Made by a program: the position numbers and the translations under genes. The notes under the pieces were generated by a model. It saw nothing but the letters and a program-made list of their open reading frames with translations. It ran no database searches and was not told the origin of the DNA. From the NCBI GenBank assembly GCA_022605955.1, contig JAKCOZ010000041.1, positions 2,316,001-2,380,000 of the forward strand: a stretch of 64,000 bases of DNA, given 5' to 3'. Positions 47,501-59,500 of the stretch are shown here, piece after piece. This DNA comes from Rallus limicola (lineage: Eukaryota > Chordata > Aves > Gruiformes > Rallidae). The first letter of the stretch is position 1. Each line of letters starts with the position of its first letter.

Positions 47501-50500
47501 GCTGGGAGGGAGCAACCTATCAGGGTGTGAACAGACAACCCGAAAACCCCTGGTCCTTGGGATTCTCTGGCATGTGTCAGGGAAGCTGTTCCACACTGGC
47601 AGGTGAGCTGGCACCTGAGAATTGCTACAGGGCAGGCAGGGGTACTCAAAAAATCTCAGAGCAGGCCTGGTGAGGGCAACCAGATTCATCTGTTGGTCTA
47701 CATCACCAGGCACATCCACAGTTGTGAAGCAGGCCCTGGTTCAGGCCAGGAATTCAGGCCAGCGGGTTGGGATTAGGGCAGCACAAGGCTGGGTTGCAGC
47801 ATCATCTACCACATAGCTCAGGCAGGAATCAAGAGCCAGAACCTCAGTGAAAAATGCAGGTCTGAAGAGAAAACAGGGAGACCCACCAAGGCTTTCTCAG
47901 GCAGCTCATTTCATAGTCTAACTTGAGGCCGCACAGCTGGATGGGGTCAGAGCTGGCCTTGACACAGGCAGCTAAACTCTCAGGAGGGGAAGGATGAGCT
48001 TGCACAGCTTCTTAGTGCATTTCAGACCCTGACAGTGTGTTTTCTGATGTGAAAGGTAAAGGTGAAGTGTGTGGAATCTTAGTTTGTCCCTTGATTCTCT
48101 TGATTCCCTTGTTCCCTGTTTTTTTTTCCAGACCAAAACTCAGCGCAGTGTTTTCCGGGATCTCAGGGGGCAGCTCAGTCTGACTAAGGAAGACTTATGG
48201 ACCCAAAAATCCAGTACTCCTCCACCTTCCAGAGCTGTTCCCAGCAAGACTCAGAAGGAAGACAAAATCACCAAAGACAAAGATTCCAACAGAAGGGTAA
48301 GGTCGAGAGAGACCTGCTGTAAGGCAGTCTCTCCATCTCCACATCAGAAAGTAGCTGGGGCACCCAGAAACCAGAGACTGATGTTGTGTTGCCTCATGCT
48401 GCCTAAACAACTGTACAACTCACTCTCCTGAACTTGAATCTGAAACAAGAGATGTATTTTCTTTTTCTTCAACAGATGTCCAGTGCTTCCAAAACCCAGT
48501 TGTCAGATGCCACTGTAGAAACTGAAAATGCCACATATTGCCTTGATGGACAGGTAATTATGTATCTCCAAAGAGAAGGAAAGACTGCTAGCTCATCACT
48601 CCACCACTGTCTCACACCTTTCACACAGTTAAACTCTTCAAGAGTGAGTTGGACAAGTGATGTTTTACGTAGATGCTGTCCTGGAGTTCTTCCAGTAATG
48701 TCCAGCTGGAGGCCAGGCTAGCACTGGGCTAGAAGATCTCTGTAAATAATCAGGCATTCATTTAAAAGGCTTCCTTTGTATTTTGGCTCCTTCCTCAAAG
48801 TGTCTAGAATGTGTATTCGTTCTGCAAGCAGATTGATTATCTGGGCTTCCTCCTTTTCCCTAGCCTGGTTTCTTGAGCTGAATTTTGCTGCTGTAAATCA
48901 TTCTGAGGGCAGGTTATAAACCAAGCTGTATCTCTGCAGTTTGAAGAAGATTTGCTGAAGATCTGTAGCTATATGCTCAGTCTTTCATCATACCAGTAAT
49001 GCCTCTAGACAGCACGACACTGAGAGCACAATGTTTATCTTCCAGCAATACACTGAAGCAGGAACGTTCCTGGTGATGGAGATAAAGCTGGACAAGGCCT
49101 TGGTACCAAAACGATCGCGAGAGGAGCTCAGCAGACGGTGAGTAAAGATGTGCTGTAGTTCTGGGGCTGGCAGCTTGTTTCTGTAGGATAGAAACAGGGC
49201 TGAAGAGCAAGCCATCCTCTTGTAGTGCCCTGTAAGGACTAATGGAGGGTTTGAGCCAAAGCCCACTGGAATCAGGGGGAGGATTTGGCCAGATTGCTTA
49301 AGAGGTGGCAATCTGGTGTGTTGGGAAAACACTTGTGTTCATCCGAGCTGGCATCTCCCTGCCATTCCTCTCATAAAGAGACACACCAGAGCAGCACAAC
49401 AGTGTCTGCATTCCTGTCAGGGCTTTGTTTCCCATTAATCCCCATGGGCTTGCCTCTCACACGTGATGCTCAACTGCTTGGGTGGGCCTAGCTGCCAGTG
49501 AGGGCTGCCCTGTGTAGCTGCTGTAACTTCACCCTAGGGCTCTGTCGGTTTGTTGGTGGGGTTTTTTTCCCTTTTTCAGAAAGTTCTCTTGCAATCCTCT
49601 ATCTATTCCTTGGCCCTTGCATTCGTTTTCCTGTCTTTTCACCATAGAGCTGTTCTCTCATCTCTGCTGCTTTGTGTCTTCCATTGCCTGGTCTGAAGCA
49701 GTTTCTCCCTGCCCAGTGCAGTAGCCTTGCTGGGTTGCGGCCTAGGGAAGGCCTGGCAGGTACAATTTATTGAGTAAAACAAGAGAATACACAGCAAATC
49801 AATAAAGGGGGACACAGGCTGCTGGTGTGTCTCTCTCTAACAGAAATAGAAGCAGCAGCCACTGTTTGAAGGGAAAGCATGTGTTGCCTTCTAGGAAGTA
49901 CAGGTTGGGAAAGCTGAGCCCCCCTGCCCTTAACAGGCCTTCTCCTGGCCCTCTTCATACCACCTCCACTCTGCTGCAACTTGCATGAATTCAGTGTAAC
50001 TGCCCCTTGTTCACCTGCCCCGTGCAGCTGCAGATGCCAGGCCTGTAAAATGAGTCGTGGGAAGGGCTCTGTGGTGGTGACACCTACACGTGTCCTGGCA
50101 GATGAAATCCAGAGTGAGGTTCTTTTTCTGGAAGGATGTTCAAATACATATCTTAGTAGCAAAGTATGGCTCTCTTTCTTGGGTTCCACAGCCCTCTTCA
50201 CTTGCTTGCCTTCCCCAAGTTGTTGGTTTTTCTTTCTCTCATCTGAAAGCCAAGCAGTTTGGTTTTCCTACTGCTGATGAAGGTAATGTATCAGTGATGG
50301 GTGCCATTCTAAGGGTGGGATTGTGAGCATGGGAGCTCCAGTACCCTCTTGTTCAGGCTTTTTGCCTTCCCAGGGATTGGTCTCTGCAGAGGGAGGTGAC
50401 TGCTCAGGGCCACAGCTCTAGATCGCACAGCTGAGGGGGTTGTGTGAGACAAGGGGCCAGGACTTGGGACCTGGAGAAGACAGCTAGTCAGGGGCTCTGT

Positions 50501-53500
50501 AAGCTGGCAGAGCACTTACAGGAGTGGTTTATATTTGATGGACAAGAAGCAGTTTACTTTGCTAATTGGGTAGGAGCCATCACAGGGATGTGACGCTTTT
50601 GCTTGGTGGGCTGGATCGTGTTCTAAGGACTGAAGGAGTTTTGGTGCTAGAGAGCAGGAAATCTGGGTGAAACTCCTGACTAATGTAGCCTGTTTTGACA
50701 CCAAGGATCTTTCTGAAATCTTAGCAAAATAACATGGGAATCCTTAGGGCTTCTGATCAGTATTTGAAAGGCTGTTGTAACCCTAGTAGTGGTCCAGACA
50801 GGGTTGGTGTGGTGTCTAGGAGTCAGCACAGGGATGAGATGCCCCAGCCACACTGTGCCATGTCAGGAACTGATGGGTTTACAGTGCTGACATTCTTCAG
50901 AGATTTCCTCAGGTTGGTACCTTTCTTACAGCTGTTCTCACAGACCTGAGACTGTGAGTTAAAGAAATGGCATCTTGATAAGGTGATCTGCTTCTCCAGG
51001 AGAGTGTTTCTGATTGCCAGCAATAATGAATGTTAACCCTACCTGCTGGGCTGAGCTTCTACAATAGTTTTGGTGTGACAGGTCAGTCAAACCTAGTGAA
51101 AATAACAACTAAATACATCTTCTCTAATCCCTGTGGAGAGTAATCATCAGCAGGGAGTGAGGCAGCAGCTAGTTTTCTCAAGGCATTATGATTAGCTGCA
51201 AGCATCAAATATAGATGCCTGGTCTTTGCAGTTCATTCTTGGTCTGAGACTTCAGTTTCCCCTGTGAGGTGTCTCAGGGCCATAACAACAGGCTGGAGCC
51301 CAAGACAAGCCAATGTTGCTGTCAGCGTGTCTGATCTCTTCTGGCCTCTCACTGACAGGGTCAAGCAGATGATTCCTCCTCGCCCTCTGCTGCCACCGAG
51401 GACTACAGGAGCCAAGAAGGTACGTGTGAGAGCCTGTGGCCTTGCCACCAGTCTGCCATCTTGCCCTGCCCTCATCCCTTTCACACAAGAGTATCTTCAT
51501 TCTCAATCACAGCCCCACAGCAGTGTGTCCATAAGGTTTGAAGGAAAGAAAATTTGTGGATGTGTTATCTTGGTGGTGGAATGCCTTGGGAAATCCTCCT
51601 GGCTGCATCACTTATGTTCACAGTCCATACGAAGGGGAGAAATGTGTTTGAAAGGCAATAGGATGCTGGGGAAAGAGGCTACCAGAACATTATGTTTCCC
51701 CCAGGCAGTGCCAACAGCTTCTTGCCTCAGACTAGCCCATGTGCTTCACCAGACCCAGGCAAACATGAACAGAATCATCCCAAACCACTCTCAGATCACC
51801 CAGAATTGTTGAACAGTTCTCTGTGTGTGCAGCCTTCTCAGAAAATGGTCTGAGAGTGCTGGCCCATCTTCTGTGGGTAGAGAACAGCCGTGGAAGGAGA
51901 ATGTCCTCACATGGCCCCTGGCTGATGGTAAATGCAAAGCAACAGCTGGGGAAGAAAGAGTATTTCAGTAACTGCCCCCAGTGCTGCTGCAGAACTGATT
52001 GGTGCTGGGCTGCCTGGGGTGCTGGGCTGCCTGGGTGCACAGGGTGATACACTGGGGTTCTTGCAGCACATGGAAGCCTCTGCTGCCGAGATTCTGGAGG
52101 TTACACCCTGCTGAAGAGGGCTGCCCTGTGAGTTAAAAAGGCTCCCAGCAAATGAGATGTATTTTACTTACAGTCAATTATACTTCCATAGAAGAGACAA
52201 TGATGACTGAAACACTGGCTTCCGATTGGAAAATACAGCAGGAGCAAGATCTAATTATGGAAGAGCTCGTTTGTATTTACACATAGATATTTTTGCAGCC
52301 CTCAGGCATGGACAGGGAAGGATGTGTGACAGACTAATAGAGCCTTGAGCCTGGTGGAGTTTGTGGGAGCGTGGGCTCTGGCAAATAAAACATCCTTTCC
52401 ATGCTGATGCCCTAAGTGATTTGTGAAGCTTGGCTATTTATTTGTTTCCTAGGCTGTGGAAGATTATCACAGCCGTGTCACAAGCATTGCTGTTGCCATC
52501 CTAAGTGAATACCACGAGCTCTTTGGGAAGAGGCTACCTGGCTGGGGAGCGATAGACCACCAAACCCTGGAGGAACAGAAGCGTCAGCTCAACTTTGAGC
52601 TCAACAGCTCTGGGAAATATTTTGCCTTTAAGGAACAACTGAAGGTAAAGAGTCCACTGCGCTTTTCTCTTCCTGACCTGTTTCATCCCAGCACTTTCTC
52701 AGTGAGGAGCTGCTGCTCTGTGGTGATGTGGTGCTTTGGAATCCCTTCCTGCCACCTGGGGCAGTGGCAGCAGGCATAGGGAGGGACAGGCACCTCTTAC
52801 AGACCAGGCACCAGGCTGACAGGAGAACCATTCCTGTCAAAGAGGGGAGACTCCAGAGCTGATCACATCCCCTTGCACCGTGCTTACACCCTGAGGAAGG
52901 CAGGGATGATTGCTTTTGCCCACTTGCAGTCTGGCCTGGCAGGAAGAGGGGTTCCCCTATTTTCCACACTCTGCCCAGGGAATCTCTCACTGGGATGAGC
53001 CCTCCTACATGTTGTCCCTCCACTGGTGTGTCAGAGAGGGCCAGGGCTGGAAGGTGGGAAAGGGATTTAGCCCTGCTTGCTTTTCATCCTTTTATCGGTG
53101 CCAGGTTGGATTGTTTTTGCCTCAGAACCAAGTTGGAGCATCAGGCAAATTCAGTGTGTCCTGGCTTGATGTTACTGCACTTGTGGAGCTGGTGGGGGAT
53201 GCGGGGGGGGGACCTGCCTTGTCCAACATCTCCATGTCCATACATCTCTGCAGTATGCAGTGGTGAAGATTGTGAGGGAGAAATACCTGAAGACCACAGT
53301 GTTTGAGACACAGGAGCAGTTCCAGGCATTTCTCAGCGAGCTCTACGTGTACCTTGTGGACCAGATGCACGTTGCCCTGAACCAGGTAGGGAGAAGCCTG
53401 GGTGACCTGGGACATGATTTTGCTGTGGATCCTTTGCATGTAGCAAAGGCAGAGGGACTTCTGCTGTCAGAAGCAGGTGGTTTTGTTTGCTGTGGTTATC

Positions 53501-56500
53501 ACATATGTGCCCTGAGCCATGCTCAGAGGAAGCATCTGGTGCATCTTTATCCCGCTGCTCTGAAATCTTGATGGTGGGAGATGGGTGAGACACCTCCAGC
53601 CAAAGCTCCTGGTGAGGGTGATGGGTCTGTGCCACCTGCCACTCACCCAGGGACACCACAGAGGAAGCTGGACATGGCCTTGACCTCAGGGATGCTTTTC
53701 CTTGTCACAGCTGCAGATAATGGACATTGCCCTGTCACTGCCTGGTGGGGGTACCTGGGTATGACAGGAACATGTCCCACCACAAGCAGAGCTGGGGCAG
53801 CTTGTCTTTCCAACTCGCCCAGCCCCAGCCACACCAGGCTGTACTGGACACAGTGCTGCACTGGGAACTGCTGCTGTGCTGAGATCACACAAACTGTTCT
53901 TCCTCTGCCAGGGGCTAACGCTGTCTTGCTCCCTACCAGCTGCTCTCTGAAGAAGCTGCTTCTCCTGCCCCTGTGTCCCACACGACTGAGGAGCAGCTCC
54001 GGTTCTTTGCTCGTGAAGCTGAAGTCAACAAGGACTACAGGCTGGCAAGGCTCTACCACCAGCAGGTAAAGGAGGCCCTGTTCTTTCCTGTCTCCTGTGT
54101 GTCTGGGCTGGCAGCCAGCACGCCATCGCGGTGGTGTGGGGCCCGTGTTGCTGACAGCTCAGCCATCCCTGGCTGTTGTGTAGGGGGAAGGAGGTGGATT
54201 TGACCAGGATACTCTGGCTGAACGTGTGAGGGATTTTCTAGGGAGATGCTGCTCTCTGGAGGATGTGAGACAGAGCCTGGCTGGTCGCTCAGGATTTCAG
54301 CCTCAAGGCCAGGGGGAATGGGATGAGCTAGACCAAAAGGTGTGCTGGGTCAGCACTGGGGACACTGGACCCTCTGATAGGAGACTAGGAGGAGGTCAGC
54401 AGAAGCTGAAGGATGTGTTAGGTGAAGGAGGCTGAGAGGAAGCCAAGCATATCCCAGTGAAGGAACACCCTTGCATGTGACAGATGTGGGGTTTTGATTG
54501 TTGTTAAACTAGTCTGGGGTGGCCAAAGAAAAGCTGTGGTCATTCCAGAGTTGTCCTGCCAGTCTGCTGTGTGTGCTGAGGGTGATTGCAGCAGTCCTTA
54601 CTCCAATGGTGGTCTCTTGTCTAGAGGTTAGCTCAGGACCAGTGCAACATCCAGTACTGGCTGGACTATGGGGCGTTCTGCCTCCTGCTTGAGGAAACAA
54701 CCAAAGCCCAGGAGTGCTTCCAGCGAGCTCTTTCTCTGGACCCCCATCACATCCAAAGGTGCTGTGTGCTCCTGGCAGGAGGGTGGGGGTGTCCCTTATC
54801 CTGATGTCTGAGGTCTGCAAGGCCAACCTGCCCCATGCTGTCCCCAGCTTACTGCTCTGTGGGATCGTGGCCGCCATGCTGCAGCACTATGAAGATGCAG
54901 AGATTTTCTTTGAGGATGCCTGCTGCTTGGAGCCATCCAGCGTTTTAGCCCGGACGCTTTCAGGTACAAAAGCAAGCCAGCCTGCATGCTCAAGGTGTTC
55001 CTGTAGAGCCCAAGCATTGCTTCTGCCCCTGAAGCTCTTCTCCTTGCTCTGATATGAGGCCTAAGGGGAGGATTTTGCTAAGAGTCAGATGTCTGCTGGT
55101 GCTGCTTTCTGTTTCCCATAGGTTTGTTTTATGAGCTGCAGAATAACAATATTCAGGCAGAAATGGCCTTCCGTGAGGCTAAGAAGCTCCTGCAAGCACA
55201 GCTGGCCAAGCAGAGGAGCATGCCTGAGGCTGCTGAGGGAGAAGGAGGGGAGAAGCATGTTCCTGCTGGGTGTGTGAGCTCTCCCAGCCCAGACCCAGAA
55301 GAGTGTTTGCCAGGTAATTCCCAGCACAACCAGGAGGTGCCCTGGCACCAGCAAGGTGGGGGCAGAGTGGTGTGGGAGGTGGTGGACAGAGAAGAGAAAT
55401 TTTGGAAGTATTTCTAAGAGGAGAAATACTAAGGGTAAAGGAAGAAGATCAAAGAGTCACAGAATGGTTTGGGTGGGAAGGGCCCTCAGAGCCCCCCAGT
55501 GCCACCCTTGCAGATGGCAGGGACACCTTCCTCCAGCCCAGGGTGCCCCAAGCCCCATCCAACCCAGCCTTGAACCCTGCAGGGATCCAGGGGCAGCCCC
55601 AGCTTCTCTGGGCACCTGTGCCAGGGCCTCCCCTCTCCCTGGGAAGGATTTCTTCCCAATATATCTCATCTAAACCTACCCAGACTGTGAGCTAGCATGG
55701 ACTGATCACAGGCTACACCAGTGAGAGACAGCAGCGGCAAAGCACACTGCTTTAAACGCTGAAGGTTTCTGAACAGAGCCCAGCCAGTGCCTTGTCCTGC
55801 CTGCAGCTGAACAGAGGCACCAACCACTCTGTGCATTCCTTCTGCTGGCCCAACCCAGTGCTGCTGACACATGGGCAGTGGCTGTGTCGCCTCAAAGAAG
55901 CGAGGGTGCTTTCTGAGCTGCCCCTGTGACCGTCACACCTCAGGCTCATCCAGGTGTAGCTTTTTTTTCTCCGACACAGCTTGGAAAGCACTGGTGGTGA
56001 TCCTGAACTGAAGGCTTCCTTCAGAGCCTCGCTGAGTCCAGCCTCACTGAGCCCAGACTTTCTGTCCTGAGTCCCAAATGTTGAGCCAGGCTGTAGGAAA
56101 CGTTGGCTGGCTTTATTCTTAACTGTCACTGCTCCATGCAGTGTGCCTGAGCAGGCAGGCCTTATGTCGCAGGCCTCACATTGCAGGCCTCACGTCATAG
56201 GCCTTCTTTGTTTTGCCCTTTCTGATGATGAGGGAAGGGCTGTTACCTCATTTATACCTGTTTCAAGCTTCACACGGTCACCTTGTACTCAAAACCACAT
56301 ACCAGGCATTGCTTCCTGCAAGGAATTGTTCCCCAGACCTGAAAACCAAACAGCTCTTTTCTCTTTTCCCTTCTCCCCAGTTCTGTGATTCATGCTCCAA
56401 ATGGAGACACTTACAGAAAACTCTTTGTTTGCACCTAACAGTCGCTGGGGGTTTTATTCCAGAGGGGTTTCCAGATGGCTCAGCCAAAAGGGTGCCAGAG

Positions 56501-59500
56501 GTGGTGGAGCCTGCCCTGTCCTGCACGGTGCCTGAAGAAGATGCTGCTGCACCAGATGTGGCCCTGAAAGGTTAGGGGATGGAGGCTTGGTATAGGAGGG
56601 AGGGCACAGTTCCCTCTGCGATCAGTTTGGGGGGGGGTTAGACATGTGGGAGGACTGAGCTGTGACCTTCCTGATGCCAAGGCAAGATGTCAAGGTTGGT
56701 TCTCTCTCCCTAGCTGGGGAATTGCCAGGCAAAGCGAGTTCATTCTGATTTTCAGAGCTGAACATGGTAGGGTAGATGGCCAATGAGGGAATGCAGCCTT
56801 CATCAGCTGCTTGGCTGTCTCAACTGCTGAGATGCCAGCTCTTAAACTGTCCCTGCAGATCTCCTCTGGTCATGTTTTGTGCGAGCTACTCCTCTACAGC
56901 TCCACTTTCCAATAGGTGGGAAAGAGATGGCAGTGCCAGGTTGGTCTGAGGAGGCAAGCTTCAATCATGAATCCCTTCCTTTTCTGCCTCTGTGTTTGGA
57001 CTGGCAAATTTGCAGGTGAAGAACACTCTTTTCACATTTTGTACTAAAACTTAAGCCCTTCAGAAAGAAACACTGAGTTTCTCTCTGCTTCAGCCTCCTC
57101 TGCCACCTCCTGGCTTTTACACCATGTTGCTGGGATTCCTGTCCCAGCCAGGGTCTCAGCTCTTGTTTCAGACATAACAAACCCACTTTGGGACTGACCG
57201 GGGACACATTTTCTTACAGCACCATCCCCCGTTGCAGGACCTAGCCAACCTCCCTGCACAGTCTTCATGAAGGCAGTGGAATTCCTGATGAAAGTCAATG
57301 CCATCCAGGTCAGCTCAGCATGGAGCAGAGGGGTGGGCAGGGAGTCGCTCTCCTCCCCATGGTTATTACCAAAGAGCTGGTGGTGAGCTCCCACCTTGGA
57401 CTTAGAGAACAAGCTGGGGTTACCCCCAGCTTGAGGGAGTAAAACCACCACTGACAGGCAGGGCATGCAGAGCCAAATGCTGGCTGGGGAACAGTCACCT
57501 CTGGTAGGCGGGGTTCTTGGGGTGCTGCAGAGGGAACAGCCAAGTCAGGCACGGTGCAGATGTGCTCGTCTCTGTGTGGTCAACCATTACTGTGATGCTT
57601 CCAAGATGCTGCTGGTATTCCTTGCTTGCTTCAGACACTTGTATATGTCAGGGTAATGCTTATGTGCCATGTCCCTGTCCAACACAGTTGCCTCTGTGGG
57701 ATCTTTCAGGGCAGAAAGAGTTGCTTAAAGCAAAACAGAACTAGAAGGGAGGGAGGTAAATATTCAAAGGAGAGAGGGCAGGGAGTATCTCCTGTTCATG
57801 GAAGTCAGACAGGTGTGGGTCAGCCTTCCTGCTGTGTGCTTCCAGAGGTGCTGGTGGTTTGCCTGCTCTCCTAACCGTGCTGTGCCGTGTCTCTGCAGTT
57901 TGTTCACAGAGCGCTTGCCCACGAGCTGCTGAGCTTTCAGGGAGATCCCTCCTGTGCGTACTACCTGGCGCTGGCCCAGACTTACCTGCTGAAGGAAGAT
58001 CTCCCCAAATGTGAAGAATGTCTCTGTGAGGCTGTTAGGATTGACTACGTGGTAATTCTTTGTGTGTTCCTGGGGCGCAGCACAGTGTCCCGGAGCAGGA
58101 CACCAGCCAAACACCACAGCAGACCCTGCGTGTGTTGTTGTTGTGTTGGAACCTGGACCTCGAGCTCTATTTCCACTTGAGCAATTCTGATGTTAGCCTG
58201 CAGTAATTTCTGCAAGGGATGACAGTCATAGCTGATGACCCACATCAGGCTGTGGCTGCAGCACTGCCCTCTGCGTTACCCTGCTTATTACTCACCTCCT
58301 GTCATCTCCTGGACAGAGAGGCAGCATTTCTGAGCGAGCACTCCTTGCTCTGCAGCATCTGCCTCCCTTTTCCCTCTGAACACGTTTATCCTGATACTCT
58401 CCCCTTTGTTGGTGAGTTGGGTTCTGTTTCATGAGAAACAAGATGGCTGTTCAGCAGAGAGGGGGCTTGGGTTGAGTGGAAAGCAGAAGGCAGCCGACAT
58501 CTCCAAATTCCTTGCAGGGGCCAGGACACCATGCAGGGACAGACTCCCAGTGTCAGTGTTATGCTGGCAGCCCACATTCTTGGTTTTAACTCCTCCTTTC
58601 TGCTGCTTGCAGGGATCCCTGTCCCTCTCCCAGGTGTCTCTCTCCCCTCTCTCTCAGCCTTATCTCATTCTTCCCTTTCCATGCGCAGAATCCAAATGTC
58701 TGGGCTCAGAAGGGGCACCTGTGCTACCTGAAGAGGGACTTTGGTGAGGCAAGGAAGTGCTACGAGCGAACCATCAGCTTTGTGGAGGATGCTGCAGATA
58801 TACACTTTGTCTACCTGCGCCTGGGCTCCATCTACCTGGAAGAGAAAGAGGTGAGGAGCCAGCAGGAAAGGAGGAAGGGAATGGTACCCTGGGTGCAAAA
58901 CATCACCAGCCATAGCTGTAACCCCAACAGACATGGGGGAATTTGGCAAATTCCTGAGATGGGGAGAGGGGGCTGTCTGCAGAGCCTGTGATGCAGTGAA
59001 AACCACAATCATCTCTCTCCTGACAGTATGGCCAGGCAAAGCAGACCTATCTGCTCGCCTGCAAGAACTCTGCGTCCTGTCTCACCTGGCTGGGGGTGGG
59101 GATCGCCTGCTACAGGGTAAGTGTGACTGCCTTTGAGCCATCTGTGCTTTGATCAGCTCTGTGGCACAGGGCTTGCTTCTCTAGGATCCCCTTTAGTAGA
59201 GAAAAGCTTAGCAGCCTGTGAAATCAGTGCTCCAACGGTCATCATGTGCTGTCACAGTCCCAGCAGTGGAACCCTGGGCTGAGATGTCAGAGGATGGTCC
59301 CCCTCAGCAGCTGCTCAGGGAGCAGCAGCCCTTCCCCAGGGCAAGGGGTTCCTGGGACTGCCAGTACCTCCTTCCCCAGGATGTCACTTAGAGCTGGGCT
59401 TTGCTTAGAGCACCTGCCTGCACATGGCCTGCATGTCACCATGAAGGAATTGAGTGGAATGTCAGCACAGAGGACACTCAGTGCCCTCACTGCCCAAAGG

